Source: Acidimicrobiales bacterium
GTDB lineage: Bacteria; Actinomycetota; Acidimicrobiia; Acidimicrobiales; Bog-793
Direction of reading: 5' to 3'
Assembly (NCBI GenBank): GCA_035533595.1
Contig: DATLTN010000065.1
Span: 1-64,000 of the forward strand
Length of the DNA: 64,000 bases
In this document: positions 1 to 8,244 of the stretch, in pieces
Numbering within the stretch: the first letter of the stretch is position 1
How the letters are laid out: each line of letters begins with the position of its first letter
Translations under genes and position numbers: made by a program
Notes under the pieces: model-generated
Databases searched by the model: none
Seen by the model: only the letters and a program-made list of their open reading frames with translations
What the model was told of the DNA's origin: nothing

Positions 1-68
1 TCGGTGTCGATGAACGACCGCAGGAAGCGGTCCCCCCGGGAGGTGCGAACGCTCCGCTCAGTTGCCAT
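1..68 (-). CDS. partial CDS, 5' end only, unidentified
   Basis: A reading frame starts at an ATG (complement of 66-68) and runs off the left edge after 22 codons (MATERSVRTSRGDRF...). An AAAGGAG Shine-Dalgarno-like sequence lies about ten bases upstream. A plausible promoter (TTGCAC, 18-bp spacer, TACGGT) precedes it, and the divergent citrate-synthase-like gene shares the intergenic palindrome. Too little protein is visible to assign a family. The case rests on the start context and the divergent layout. Confidence 0.4.
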   Translation of the reverse strand, partial: MATERSVRTSRGDRFLRSFIDT

Positions 69-101
69 GCCCCTCGCTCCTTTGCCGCCGTGCGTTGGCC
101 C

Positions 102-131
102 ACCGTAACGCCGGGAACCGCCTTCGTGCAA
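102..131 (-). promoter_or_regulatory. putative promoter for the leftward partial gene
   Basis: On the minus strand TTGCAC (131-126) and TACGGT (107-102) are separated by 18 bp, a reasonable sigma-70-type pair. It lies about 35 bp upstream of the leftward ATG and abuts the palindrome at 131-152. Confidence 0.35.
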
Positions 132-152
132 GGTTGATCGATACGTCAACCT
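131..152. promoter_or_regulatory. palindromic operator candidate between divergent genes
   Basis: Two perfect 7-bp arms, AGGTTGA and TCAACCT, flank an 8-bp spacer. The site touches the -35 element of the leftward promoter and covers the expected -35 region of the rightward gene, whose -10 is at 174-179. The rightward product has an N-terminal helix-turn-helix, so autoregulation is the natural inference. Confidence 0.5.
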
Positions 153-173
153 GTCGTGAAGGTCGCAGCAACC

Positions 174-179
174 TATGCT
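174..179 (+). promoter_or_regulatory. -10 element for a leaderless transcript (TATGCT)
   Basis: TATGCT lies six bases upstream of the ATG at 186. This spacing and the TANNNT form recur before at least eight other starts in the window and match what is known of leaderless actinobacterial promoters. It is the main reason for choosing the 186 start, since no ribosome binding site is visible. Confidence 0.45.
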
Positions 180-185
180 GGCCCG

Positions 186-1373
186 ATGGGCGAGATGGTA
201 GACAGCGCGGAAGCCGCCCGTCGCCTTGGGATCAAGCTCGCCACGCTCTACTCTTACGTGAGCCGGGGCATCCTCCAGTCTCACCCCGCGCCCGAGGCCC
301 GACGGCGCCTCTTCGACCTCGACGAGGTCGAGCGGATCGCCCGTCGGGGCAAGAGCGGCCGCCAGGCCGACGACCACTCGATCCGTATCACGACGGCGAT
401 CACCCAGCTATTGCCGACCGGCCCCCGTTACCGCGGCATCCCCGCGGTTGAGCTCGCCACCACGGCTTCCTTCGAGGAGGTCGCCGCCTTGCTCTGGGAG
501 TCCGACGCGCCCGCCGGGTGGGTCCCCCTGGAGCTCCCTCCCGCTCCGGAGATGACGATGCGCAACCGGCTCAAGTGGTCGATCATGATGAGCGGCGCCC
601 GCGCCAGCCTCGCCTCGGACCTCCGCCGGCCCTCGATCGTCGAGATGGCGACCGCGCTGCTGGCGACGATCGTCGACTGCCTGCCGCCCGCCGCGCCCCC
701 CGGACGCGCATCCGAGCTGCGCCTCGACGGGGGGAGGACGGTCCGCGGCTCGCTCGCCGAGCGCCTCGCCGACCGCCTCGCCGAGGGCGGCGCCCGCCCA
801 GAGGTGGTGCGCGCCGTGAACGCCGCCCTCGTGGTGCTGGCCGATCACGAGCTGACGCCACCCGCCCTCGCGGTGCGCATCGCCGCCTCGGCGCGCGCCA
901 CCTACTTCGACGCGATGCTCGTCGGGGTGAGCGCCTCCTCGGCGCGGGCGCAGGGCTCGGCGAGCGAGCTCGCGCACGCGCTGCTGCAGGACGCCGAGTC
1001 CCAGGGCGCCGAGCAGGCGATGGACGATGCCCTCCGCCACCAGGGGGTCCTCCCGGGCTTCGGGCGCCGCGAGTACCCCGACGGGGACCCGCGCTTCTCG
1101 GCCCTCCAGCAGGAGGTCGAGCGCGTCGGGACACCGGAACGGTTCGCCGTGGTGCGGGCGGTGCTCGAGCTGGCCGACCTGCATCAGCTCCCCCGGCCGA
1201 GCGTCGACTTCGGCCTCGCGGCGATCATGTTCGCCGCGGACATGCCGCGCGCCGCGGGCCTCGTGATCACGACGATCGCCCGTCTCGCGGGGTGGACGGC
1301 GCATTTCCTCGAGGAGCTCGACGAGGAGCCCCTCAGGTTCCGACCGCAACCGGTCTACGTCGGCGCCACCTGA
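186..1373 (+). CDS. HTH-citrate synthase-like protein, probable metabolite-sensing regulator
   Basis: 395 residues. The first ~55 form an excisionase/MerR-type helix-turn-helix (SAEAARRLGIKLATLYSYVSRG); the rest follows the citrate synthase fold, including YRGIPAVELA, ADHE (near residue 219) and VDFGLAAI. Two of the three catalytic histidine regions are altered. The usual LHGGA loop reads ARAQGSA (about 252-258), and the usual GFGHxVY reads GFGRREY (about 291). ADHE and the aspartate-containing VDF are kept. I infer a non-catalytic domain used as a ligand sensor on a DNA-binding protein; a divergent active enzyme cannot be excluded. A palindrome sits just upstream, and the gene converges on the next one with a 19-bp overlap. 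A GTG at 156 is an alternative start. Confidence 0.75.
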   Translation: MGEMVDSAEAARRLGIKLATLYSYVSRGILQSHPAPEARRRLFDLDEVERIARRGKSGRQADDHSIRITTAITQLLPTGPRYRGIPAVELATTASFEEVAALLWESDAPAGWVPLELPPAPEMTMRNRLKWSIMMSGARASLASDLRRPSIVEMATALLATIVDCLPPAAPPGRASELRLDGGRTVRGSLAERLADRLAEGGARPEVVRAVNAALVVLADHELTPPALAVRIAASARATYFDAMLVGVSASSARAQGSASELAHALLQDAESQGAEQAMDDALRHQGVLPGFGRREYPDGDPRFSALQQEVERVGTPERFAVVRAVLELADLHQLPRPSVDFGLAAIMFAADMPRAAGLVITTIARLAGWTAHFLEELDEEPLRFRPQPVYVGAT

Positions 1374-2323
1374 ACCGCGTCGGCGGCGACCTCGTAGTCG
1401 AACTCTGCCCAGACGGCCTTGCCGCCATCGAGGAAGTCGTAGCCCCAGTCGCTCGCGAGGCGTGCGACGACGACGAGCCCGCGCCCCGAGTAGCGCTCGT
1501 TGGTGAGCTCGCGTACGACCGGGGGTTGCTCGCTGCCGTCGCGCACCGAGGCGCGGAGGCGCCCGTCACGGCGCGCCAGCTCCACGGTGAAGGGCGACTT
1601 GGCGTGGCGCAGGGCGTTGCTGGCGAGCTCGGTGACGACGACCGCGACCTCTTCGGCGCGCGCGCCCATCTCCCAGCGGCGGAGGACCTCGAGGGCGAAG
1701 TGGCGAGCCGCCCTCGCCGCGCCGCGGTGGCAGGGGAACTCCGACAGCGCGCGCTCAGCGGAGTCGCCGAAGGAAGCGCGCTCGTCGACGAGCGAGTCGT
1801 GCAGGCGCTCGATCGCCTCGCGGCCCTCCGCGTGCTCGTCGATGGACTCGCTCCGGTAGGCGCAGTAGAGCGAGAAGGGCTGGGAGCCCGCGAGGCGGTT
1901 CCAGCACGTCTCGAGCTCGAGGGCGCCCCCGACCTCGCCCTGCTCCCACAACAGCTGCACCATCTCCCCGTAGGCGGCGATGCGGCGCCCCCCGGCCGCG
2001 GCGCTACGGAGCAGCCCGCCGACCACCTCCTCGAAACGGCCCTCGTCGATCGCCCCGTCGACGACGAAGCGGGACAAGGTGCGCGCGGCGTCCGCCGAGA
2101 GGAGTCGTCCCTCGGCCCGGGCCGCCGCGAGGTCGACACCGCGGGCGGCGAGCAGCTCGCCGAAGGCCTGCAGGTGCGCGGGGGTGGCGACGATGACGAC
2201 CGCAGCACCCTCGTCGAGGGCGTGCGCGAGATAGCTGCAGGCACGCTGGGTGAGATCGGCGACGGAGGCGTAGAAGTCCACGACGTGGGCCCCGTGGGCC
2301 ACGACACTGGTCTCCGGAGTCAA
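1355..2323 (-). CDS. MEDS sensor domain fused to anti-sigma HATPase
   Basis: 322 residues. Residues ~8-165 resemble the MEDS domain (HVVDFYASVADL..., then VVIVATPAHLQAF), a ligand or redox input domain of DcmR-like regulators. Residues ~190-312 are an RsbW/SpoIIAB-type HATPase with an intact N-box (ELASNALRHA) and the GRGL motif, while the usual DxGxG is weaker (DGSEQ). The fusion probably couples a small-molecule signal to serine-kinase or sequestering activity against a STAS or sigma partner. The TTG start is supported by a GGTGAGG five bases upstream. A SigB-like promoter precedes it (2384-2360), so the gene may belong to the regulon of the sigma factor at 11401. Confidence 0.75.
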   Translation of the reverse strand: MTPETSVVAHGAHVVDFYASVADLTQRACSYLAHALDEGAAVVIVATPAHLQAFGELLAARGVDLAAARAEGRLLSADAARTLSRFVVDGAIDEGRFEEVVGGLLRSAAAGGRRIAAYGEMVQLLWEQGEVGGALELETCWNRLAGSQPFSLYCAYRSESIDEHAEGREAIERLHDSLVDERASFGDSAERALSEFPCHRGAARAARHFALEVLRRWEMGARAEEVAVVVTELASNALRHAKSPFTVELARRDGRLRASVRDGSEQPPVVRELTNERYSGRGLVVVARLASDWGYDFLDGGKAVWAEFDYEVAADAVQVAPT

Positions 2324-2359
2324 CTGCGCCTCACCTTCCCTACTCGCCGCCGGAGGGTT

Positions 2360-2384
2360 TTACCCGCTCCCGACCCCCCCAAAC
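2360..2384 (-). promoter_or_regulatory. SigB/SigF-type promoter candidate
   Basis: On the minus strand GTTT (2384-2381), 15 bp, GGGTAA (2365-2360). This matches the general-stress consensus of SigB/SigF sigma factors (GTTT...GGGTA). It lies 37 bp before the TTG of the MEDS-HATPase gene. Confidence 0.5.
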
Positions 2385-2429
2385 GCTGCGTCGGCGCCGA
2401 CAGCAGGGTAACGGCGGACGCTGCCAGAT

Positions 2430-4007
2430 TCAACGACCGGTCACTGCGCGGAGCAGCCCCTCGGGTGCCTCCGGTGGCGCGTCGCCGCGCCAGGCGACGA
2501 AGTGGTCAGGGCGCACCAGCACGAGGCGCGCGCCGTAGCGGAGGCGGTCGTCGGCGTAGCTGTCCTCGACGACGACGAGCGGCACGCCGGTCGCCGCGGC
2601 CGCGCTCGCGATCACGGCGGCCGCTTCGGATGCGTCGAACGCGAGGAGTGCGAAGCCGTCGCCGAGCTCGGCGAAGAGGTCCTTCCCCGAGGAGAGCTGG
2701 CAGGGCGCGAGGTGATGGCCGGCACGCGCCGTGAACTGGTGCTCACCGCGGATGCCGGTCACCCCGCCCCCGCCGACGACGATCGACGAGGCGTCGTAGT
2801 GCGGCTCGTACCACGAGGGCGCCATCTCCCCGCCGGTGCGGGCGCCCCAGGCGAGGGCGAACTCCTCGGGGTCGCGCTCCGGCGAGTAGCGGGCGAGGAA
2901 GGCGGCGTCGTCGTCGACCCAGGCGGCGATGACCTGCTCGCCGGTCTGCTCGAAGATTGGTTGGCGCTCGGCGGAGTAGGAGTCGAGGAGGCGATCACCG
3001 CCGAAACCCCCGAGCGCCGCCCAGAGCTTCCAACCGAGGTTGCGGACGTCCTCCAGGCCGGTGTTGAGGCCGAGGCCGCCGTAGGGAGGATGGCTGTGGC
3101 AGGCATCCCCCGCGATGAAGACCCGCCCGCGCCGATACTCGGTCGCGACGTCGATCCGCAGCTCCCAGAAGCCGATGTGCTCGAACTCGCAGGCGAAGTC
3201 CACGCCGGCGGCGGCGTGCATGAGCTCGAGGATCGTCCCGGTGTCCTCCGCGGTCGTCTCGCGCGGCACCGGCCCGTGGAAGAACCAGGTCTCCCCGAGG
3301 CGCACCCGGCCGAAGAAGAGCCAGACGCCGGCGTGCGCGGGGTCGAGCACCCGGTAGGTCGTGCGCTCGGGGAAGCGCGCCAGCCACTCGTGCAGCTCTG
3401 GCGAGCTGAAGACGGCGAGGACCATCTTCTGGTCCAAGTCGCGGCTGCGGCGGCTGACCCCCGACTGCTCGCGCACGAGCGAGCGCGCCCCGTCACAGCC
3501 GACCACATAGTCCGCAGCGAGCACCTCCTCCCGATCGGGAACCTCGTCGGTCACGAAGCGCACCCGCGTGCCCTCCGCGTCCTGCTCGACGGCGGTCACC
3601 GTGACGCCGAAGCGCAGGGTCGCGGAACGGAGCTGGCCGAGACGTACCCGCAGCACCTCCTCGGTCCGGTACTGCGGAAGGCGCTCGTTCGCCTCCGAGA
3701 AGTAGGCGCCGGCGCCGGCGAGGCCCTCGGGGAGGTACCAGTGCTCACCGGCGAGGTTGCGGTAGCCGGTGATCCCCCCGATCGGGTACCCCGGAGGCAG
3801 CAGCCGCGCGCTGCGCAACTCGTCGACGCAGCCCCAGGCCGCGAAGTGCTCGAGGCTGCGGTGCATCAAGTTCTGGCCCTTCGGGATGCGGCCGACCTCG
3901 CGGTGGCGCTCGAGGACGAGGACCTCGACGCCGCGCTGGGCGAGGTCGACGGCGAGCGCGACGCCGACGGGCCCTCCCCCGACGATGATGACCTGGTAGC
4001 GCTCCAC
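2430..4007 (-). CDS. FAD-dependent aromatic-type monooxygenase
   Basis: 525 residues, a class A flavoprotein hydroxylase of the PheA/TfdB/MhpA type, likely an NAD(P)H-dependent ring hydroxylase acting in the cytoplasm. Visible motifs are GGGPVG with a following dinucleotide fold at the N-terminus, the DG motif (VGCDGARSLVR), and the GD motif (VFIAGDACHSHPPYGGLGLNTG). The last ~130 residues fit the thioredoxin-like tail of this family. The GTG start follows a strong GGGAGGAGAGAGGG; the open frame continues upstream but without family similarity. It stands alone among regulatory genes, so the substrate cannot be inferred from neighbours, though aromatic-acid type genes occur 23-34 kb away. Confidence 0.85.
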   Translation of the reverse strand: MERYQVIIVGGGPVGVALAVDLAQRGVEVLVLERHREVGRIPKGQNLMHRSLEHFAAWGCVDELRSARLLPPGYPIGGITGYRNLAGEHWYLPEGLAGAGAYFSEANERLPQYRTEEVLRVRLGQLRSATLRFGVTVTAVEQDAEGTRVRFVTDEVPDREEVLAADYVVGCDGARSLVREQSGVSRRSRDLDQKMVLAVFSSPELHEWLARFPERTTYRVLDPAHAGVWLFFGRVRLGETWFFHGPVPRETTAEDTGTILELMHAAAGVDFACEFEHIGFWELRIDVATEYRRGRVFIAGDACHSHPPYGGLGLNTGLEDVRNLGWKLWAALGGFGGDRLLDSYSAERQPIFEQTGEQVIAAWVDDDAAFLARYSPERDPEEFALAWGARTGGEMAPSWYEPHYDASSIVVGGGGVTGIRGEHQFTARAGHHLAPCQLSSGKDLFAELGDGFALLAFDASEAAAVIASAAAATGVPLVVVEDSYADDRLRYGARLVLVRPDHFVAWRGDAPPEAPEGLLRAVTGR

Positions 4008-4253
4008 GGCAACCCTCTCTCTCCTCCCACAGCTTGGAGGAGGTCGACCTTGTACCGCAAAGAGCGGCGGGCGTGGCCGCGGACGGCGCCTGCGAAGGTC
4101 ATGCTTTGGCGAACGAATGCCATCAGTGACCGGGGCTGAGCTGCGGTGACGCAGCACCCTGTTGCAAAACCGCCCTCCACGACGCACGCACCGTCCGGTA
4201 GTGTCGGCCGCGGCTGGGAGCGCCCGAACTCGGCCGCGGGCGGGAGGAGCTCG

Positions 4254-5915
4254 ATGGCGTCGGATGAGCAAGGCGCGGGATCGGCCACCGCGACTGCCCC
4301 GCGTGCCGCGGCCCCCCCTCGCGCGCGCCGTCGCTCGCGGGTGCACGGGGCCGCTCTCGCAGTCCTGCTCGTCGGTTTCGCCCTCACCGCCGCCGCCAGC
4401 GTGACCACCAACGTCATCTACAACCGCAACGAGAACCGGCTGCTCGCCCTGCGCGTCAACGACGCCGGGGCGGCGATCGCCGGGGCGATCCCGAGCATCG
4501 AGACGCCCCTCGCCTCGGCCGACGAGCTCGCGCAGGCGACCGGGGGGGACACCCGCCAGTTCGACCGCTACATGGCCGCGGCGCTGAAGCTCCATGCCGG
4601 GGCAGTCTCGGGCTCGTTGTGGGCCCTCTCTCCCGGCCATGTCGCGCTGATGGCCAAGGTGGGCGTGGCCCCGGAGATCGCCGCGGACCGAGCGCTCGCA
4701 AGCACCTTCTTCACGCGCACCGCAAGGAGCGGGCTACTGGGCAGCATGATCGTGACGGGGCCCACCGGCGAGCGGATCGGCTACGCCTACGCGCCGAAGG
4801 GCTCGTCCTACCTCGTCTACGAAGAGACCTCGCTTAACCCAAGCCGGCGGGCGCCCGTCGCCTCGGACTCCTCGTTCGCCAACCTGCACTACGCGATCTA
4901 CTTCGGTCGCCGCGAGGCCCCCGCCGACCTTCTCGCCACCGACGAGGCGCAGCTCCCGATCACCGGCCGCCGGGCCTCGGTCTCGGTCCCCTTCGGCACC
5001 GGCTCCTTCCTCCTCGTGATGACCCCTGGGGCCTCCCTCGGCGGGACCTTCTTCGCCGACTTGAAGTGGATCGTCCTCGGCCTCGGGTTGCTCATCACCC
5101 TCGGAGCGGCGTGGCTCGTCGAGCGCCTCGTGCGCCGCCGCGCCGCCGCCGAGGCGATCGCCGGCGAGCGCGACGCTGCCGCGCGCGAGGTCGTCCGCCT
5201 CTACGACGAGCAGCGCCACATCGCGGAGACGCTGCAGCACGCCCTCCTCCCCGAGTCCATCCCTCCGCTCCCCGGCGTCGAGATCGGCGCCCGCTACCTG
5301 CCGGGCGTGCGGGGGATGGACATCGGCGGCGACTGGTACGACGTCGTGGGCATCGACGACGACCGCTTCCTCCTCGTCGTCGGCGACGTCTCGGGGCGGG
5401 GGCTGCGGGCCGCGACCGTGATGGCCGAGCTGCGCTACTCGATCCGCGCCTACCTCGCGGGGGGCGACTCGCCCGCCGGGATCCTCACCAAGCTCACCCA
5501 GCTCCACGACCTCGAGAGCGATGGACACTTCGCGACGGTGCTGCTCGCGCTCGCGGACCAGCGCATGCGCACCCTCACGATCGCGAACGCCGGCCACTTG
5601 AACCCGCTGCTGCTCGCGGACGGCGCCTGCCGCTCCATCGCGACCGTCGTCGGTGCCCCCGTCGGCGTCTCGACCCCGCTCCCGTACAGCGAGCTCGAGG
5701 TCGACCTGCCCCCCTACGCGACCTTCGTCGCCTTCACGGACGGGCTGGTGGAGCGGCGGGGTCAGTTGATCGACGAGTCGCTCGCCGAGCTGACGTCGAT
5801 GATTAACGCCGAGCACGGCTCTTTGGGAGAGTTGTTGGACAACGTGGTCGTGCATGCTGGTGCGTACGGTTCCGATGACGACACCGCGATCCTGGGGGTC
5901 CGATGGCTGAACTAG
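4254..5915 (+). CDS. membrane PP2C (SpoIIE/RsbU-type) phosphatase
   Basis: 553 residues. A basic N-terminus, a transmembrane helix at ~31-51, an extracytoplasmic region of ~215 residues, a second helix at ~268-290, a short linker helix and a PP2C SpoIIE domain from ~325. Phosphatase motifs are present: GGDWYD, GDVSGRG, NAGH, TDG and DDTAI. The family dephosphorylates STAS anti-sigma antagonists, and the outer domain would sense an envelope signal. The ATG at 4254 has GGGAGGAG four bases upstream; an upstream GTG at 4146 lacks this. The stop overlaps the STAS gene by 13 bp, and that gene overlaps an HATPase gene, giving an RsbU-RsbV-RsbW-like operon. Confidence 0.88.
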   Translation: MASDEQGAGSATATAPRAAAPPRARRRSRVHGAALAVLLVGFALTAAASVTTNVIYNRNENRLLALRVNDAGAAIAGAIPSIETPLASADELAQATGGDTRQFDRYMAAALKLHAGAVSGSLWALSPGHVALMAKVGVAPEIAADRALASTFFTRTARSGLLGSMIVTGPTGERIGYAYAPKGSSYLVYEETSLNPSRRAPVASDSSFANLHYAIYFGRREAPADLLATDEAQLPITGRRASVSVPFGTGSFLLVMTPGASLGGTFFADLKWIVLGLGLLITLGAAWLVERLVRRRAAAEAIAGERDAAAREVVRLYDEQRHIAETLQHALLPESIPPLPGVEIGARYLPGVRGMDIGGDWYDVVGIDDDRFLLVVGDVSGRGLRAATVMAELRYSIRAYLAGGDSPAGILTKLTQLHDLESDGHFATVLLALADQRMRTLTIANAGHLNPLLLADGACRSIATVVGAPVGVSTPLPYSELEVDLPPYATFVAFTDGLVERRGQLIDESLAELTSMINAEHGSLGELLDNVVVHAGAYGSDDDTAILGVRWLN

Positions 5916-6220
5916 GCGAGGGCGGGGTCACCGCCAACCTCGAGATGACCGAGGGGGGAGCCCCCTGCATCGCCATCGCCGGCGAGCTCGACTTCTCGAA
6001 CGCCGAGGGTGTGCGTACCGTCGTCGACGAGGCCCTCGCGAACGACCCCGAGGAGCTGGTCTTCGACCTCGAGAAGCTCTCCTTCATGGACAGCTCCGGG
6101 ATCGCCGTCCTCGTCCACGCGTCCAACCACGCGCGGGTGCTCCTCCGTCGACCGACGCCCATCGTGCTCCGCGTGATCGAGGTCACGGGCCTCACCGGCA
6201 CCTTCACCGTGGCCGAATGA
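5903..6220 (+). CDS. STAS anti-sigma factor antagonist
   Basis: 105 residues, a single STAS domain of the RsbV/SpoIIAA type. The phosphorylation site is intact in FMDSSGIAVLVHAS (second serine of DSSG). The unphosphorylated form is expected to bind an anti-sigma HATPase and free a sigma factor. Its start lies inside the end of the phosphatase gene and its stop overlaps the next ATG by four bases, so the three proteins are translationally coupled and likely act together. Confidence 0.88.
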   Translation: MAELGEGGVTANLEMTEGGAPCIAIAGELDFSNAEGVRTVVDEALANDPEELVFDLEKLSFMDSSGIAVLVHASNHARVLLRRPTPIVLRVIEVTGLTGTFTVAE

Positions 6221-6609
6221 TTTTCGAGCACGACTTCCCCCGCGCCTCGGGGTCGGTGCCTCGGGCCCGGCACTTCGCCGAGAAGTCACTTGTAGGACTG
6301 CCCGAGGCCTTCGTCGGCCTCGTCGCGCTGATGGTCTCCGAGCTCGCCACCAACGCGCTCCGCCACGGCGCGACCCCCTTCGACGTGAGGATCGACGCGG
6401 CTGACGACGGCGTGGCGGTCGAGGTCTCCGACAACGGCACGGGTGGCGCCGTCCGGCGCTCGCCGGTGAGCAGCGACCCGACGGGGCGCGGGCTGCAGGT
6501 CGTCGATGCGCTCGCCGACGAGTGGGGCGTACGGCCAGCCGCGATTCCTGGGTGGCGCAACACCGTGTGGTTCAGCCTCGCCCTGCCAGGTGCCGCCCGG
6601 AGCGGCTGA
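6217..6609 (+). CDS. anti-sigma HATPase (RsbW-type serine kinase)
   Basis: 130 residues, GHKL ATPase fold. The N-box (ELATNALRHG), G1 box (DNGTGG) and G2 box (PTGRGLQVV) are all intact, so ATP binding and STAS-kinase activity are expected. The ATGA overlap with the STAS gene makes that protein its probable substrate. No sigma factor follows directly; the only one in the window is at 11401. The gene converges on a diguanylate cyclase gene after five bases. Confidence 0.87.
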   Translation: MIFEHDFPRASGSVPRARHFAEKSLVGLPEAFVGLVALMVSELATNALRHGATPFDVRIDAADDGVAVEVSDNGTGGAVRRSPVSSDPTGRGLQVVDALADEWGVRPAAIPGWRNTVWFSLALPGAARSG

Positions 6610-6614
6610 ACGCC

Positions 6615-7601
6615 TCAGGAACTGCGGTCGGGGCCGCCCTGGGTGACCTTGGCCCGGTAGAGCAGCTCGTCGGCTCGCACGAGCGCCTCCTCGATCGTCC
6701 CCCCCTCGGCGAGGAAGGCCGCGCCCGAGGTCCACGCGATCGGGTGCACCTCGTGAAAGCGCTCGACGAGGGCGCCCACCTCGGGCGGGGAGAGGCCTGG
6801 CAGCAGCAGCACGAACTCGTCGCCACCGAAGCGCGCGAGGAGGTCGCCGGCTCGCAGCTGGGAGCGCCAGGAAGCGGTCGCCGCGACGAGCAGACGGTCG
6901 CCGCCCGCGTGGCCCTCGAGGTCGTTCACGCCCTTGAAGTTGTCGAGGTCGATCACGACCACGGCGACGACGAGTCCGGCGCGCTCTGAGATCGAGCGGG
7001 CGACCTCCGCCGCCTTGAAGAAGCCCCGGCGGTTGAGCAGCCCGGTGAGGGCGTCGGTCTCGGCCTCGCGCCGCAACTGGCCGACGGAGCGCTCGAGGAC
7101 GACGCCGGTGGTCACCGTGGTCACCGTGAGCACCACCCAGAAGCCCAGCCAGCGGTGGATGCCGTTGCTCGCGAGCGCAGCCGCCGAGCCGATCGTCGCC
7201 GCCGCGAGCACGACGTACATCTCCCGCCGGGCGAAGAACGACGCCGAGTAGACAGCGCTCCAGATGAAGGTGAGGCAGCCGAGCATCGCGCCCTGCGGGG
7301 TCGGCGCCTCGGCGATCACCGCGGACAGGATGGCGACCTGCACCAGCACGCCGATGACCAGGCCGGCCCGCTCGAGGCGGCTGCCGAGCGCCCAGGTCGC
7401 CGCCGCCGCCGCCGCGAGGAGGATGCCGCAGATGATGCCGACGCGCATGAAGTGGTGCATCGTCGCCGGCGCGAAAGCCGCCGCGATCACCGCCGCGGCA
7501 GCGATGACATCGATCGCGCTGAGCGTCCACACCGGGCGCGGGCGCGTGGAGAGGCGCGCGCGGAAGAACGCTGCGACGGCGCTCCCTTGCCGGGAAAGCA
7601 T
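6615..7601 (-). CDS. membrane-bound diguanylate cyclase (GGDEF)
   Basis: 328 residues. Several hydrophobic segments occupy ~20-160, followed by a GGDEF domain that starts at DALTGLLNRRGF. The active site RFGGDEF (about 258) is intact, and the RAGD five residues before it is a canonical RxxD inhibitory site, so product feedback by c-di-GMP is likely. The ATG at 7601 is chosen because a TAGCCT lies seven bases upstream (leaderless pattern) and because longer starts would overlap the next gene. No EAL or HD-GYP domain is present in the window. Confidence 0.85.
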   Translation of the reverse strand: MLSRQGSAVAAFFRARLSTRPRPVWTLSAIDVIAAAAVIAAAFAPATMHHFMRVGIICGILLAAAAAATWALGSRLERAGLVIGVLVQVAILSAVIAEAPTPQGAMLGCLTFIWSAVYSASFFARREMYVVLAAATIGSAAALASNGIHRWLGFWVVLTVTTVTTGVVLERSVGQLRREAETDALTGLLNRRGFFKAAEVARSISERAGLVVAVVVIDLDNFKGVNDLEGHAGGDRLLVAATASWRSQLRAGDLLARFGGDEFVLLLPGLSPPEVGALVERFHEVHPIAWTSGAAFLAEGGTIEEALVRADELLYRAKVTQGGPDRSS

Positions 7602-7648
7602 CGGCCTCAGGCTATCTGCATCCTGGGGCCAAGCCCTGGAGGCCTGGA

Positions 7649-8020
7649 TCAGGCGCTCTGGCGGTGCACCGTTCCGCTCGGCAGGGTGAACCACACGGCC
7701 TTCCCCGCGCCCCGCGTCTCGGCGCCCCAGCCGAGCGCGAGGGTGGCGACGATCTGCAGGCCACGGCCGGCCGAACCGCGCTCCCCCGGGAAGCGGAGCA
7801 CCGGCAGCTCGCGCGAGTCGTCGTGGACCTCGACGCGGATCACGTCGTCCATCTCCTGGACGCTCACTTCGATCTGTCCTTCGCCGTAGCGGACGGCGTT
7901 TGTCGCGAGCTCGGAGGCGAGCAGCGCGGCATCCTCGGCCGCGGGACGATCACCGATCACCGACACCACGAACTCGCGCACGGCTCGAACCGAACCAGGG
8001 ACCCGCGCAAACACACGCAC
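7649..8020 (-). CDS. stand-alone anti-sigma HATPase
   Basis: 123 residues, GHKL fold of the RsbW type. The N-box ELATNAVRYG and the GRGLQIVATL motif are present; the G1 region (HDDSRELP) is less typical. It is one of five such domains in the window and has no STAS partner next to it, so it could serve as an accessory kinase for one of the three STAS proteins. The GTG start has a purine-rich AGAGGGGG about ten bases upstream. A divergent HTH gene lies across 224 bp. Confidence 0.82.
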   Translation of the reverse strand: MRVFARVPGSVRAVREFVVSVIGDRPAAEDAALLASELATNAVRYGEGQIEVSVQEMDDVIRVEVHDDSRELPVLRFPGERGSAGRGLQIVATLALGWGAETRGAGKAVWFTLPSGTVHRQSA

Positions 8021-8035
8021 TTGAGCACCCCCTCT

Positions 8036-8045
8036 TCACTAGTGA
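8036..8045. promoter_or_regulatory. 10-bp perfect palindrome in a divergent intergenic region
   Basis: TCACTAGTGA lies 16 bp upstream of the leftward HATPase start, in the space shared with the HTH gene at 8245. A second inverted pair, CCCCC-TTT-GGGGG, follows at about 8071-8083. Either could be an operator; function is unproven. Confidence 0.3.
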
Positions 8046-8171
8046 GGGCAAGACCTCTTACCGAACCGCGCCCCCTTTGGGGGTCCGGACTTTGAACATG
8101 CCCCGCCCGCGGCCGTCCCAACCCTTGGCGACCCGAAATACCCCCTTTGAAGTGGCCAAATGCGCGCGTTG

Positions 8172-8195
8172 GTTAGTCCGGAGGAATGCGGGTAG
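8172..8195 (+). promoter_or_regulatory. weak SigB/SigF-type promoter candidate
   Basis: GTTA, 14 bp, GGGTAG. It is close to the stress-promoter form seen at 2384 and 8644 and gives a ~45-nt leader for the HTH gene at 8245. Confidence 0.3.
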
Positions 8196-8244
8196 CTATC
8201 CCCCGGCGCCGGCCCTGGCGCCCAACAAGGAGGCGCGGAGGAAG

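Noticed and set aside
518-2734. 738-residue frame overlapping the citrate synthase-like and MEDS-HATPase genes
   Set aside because: Covers two real genes in another frame and on the other strand; arginine/proline-rich without domains.
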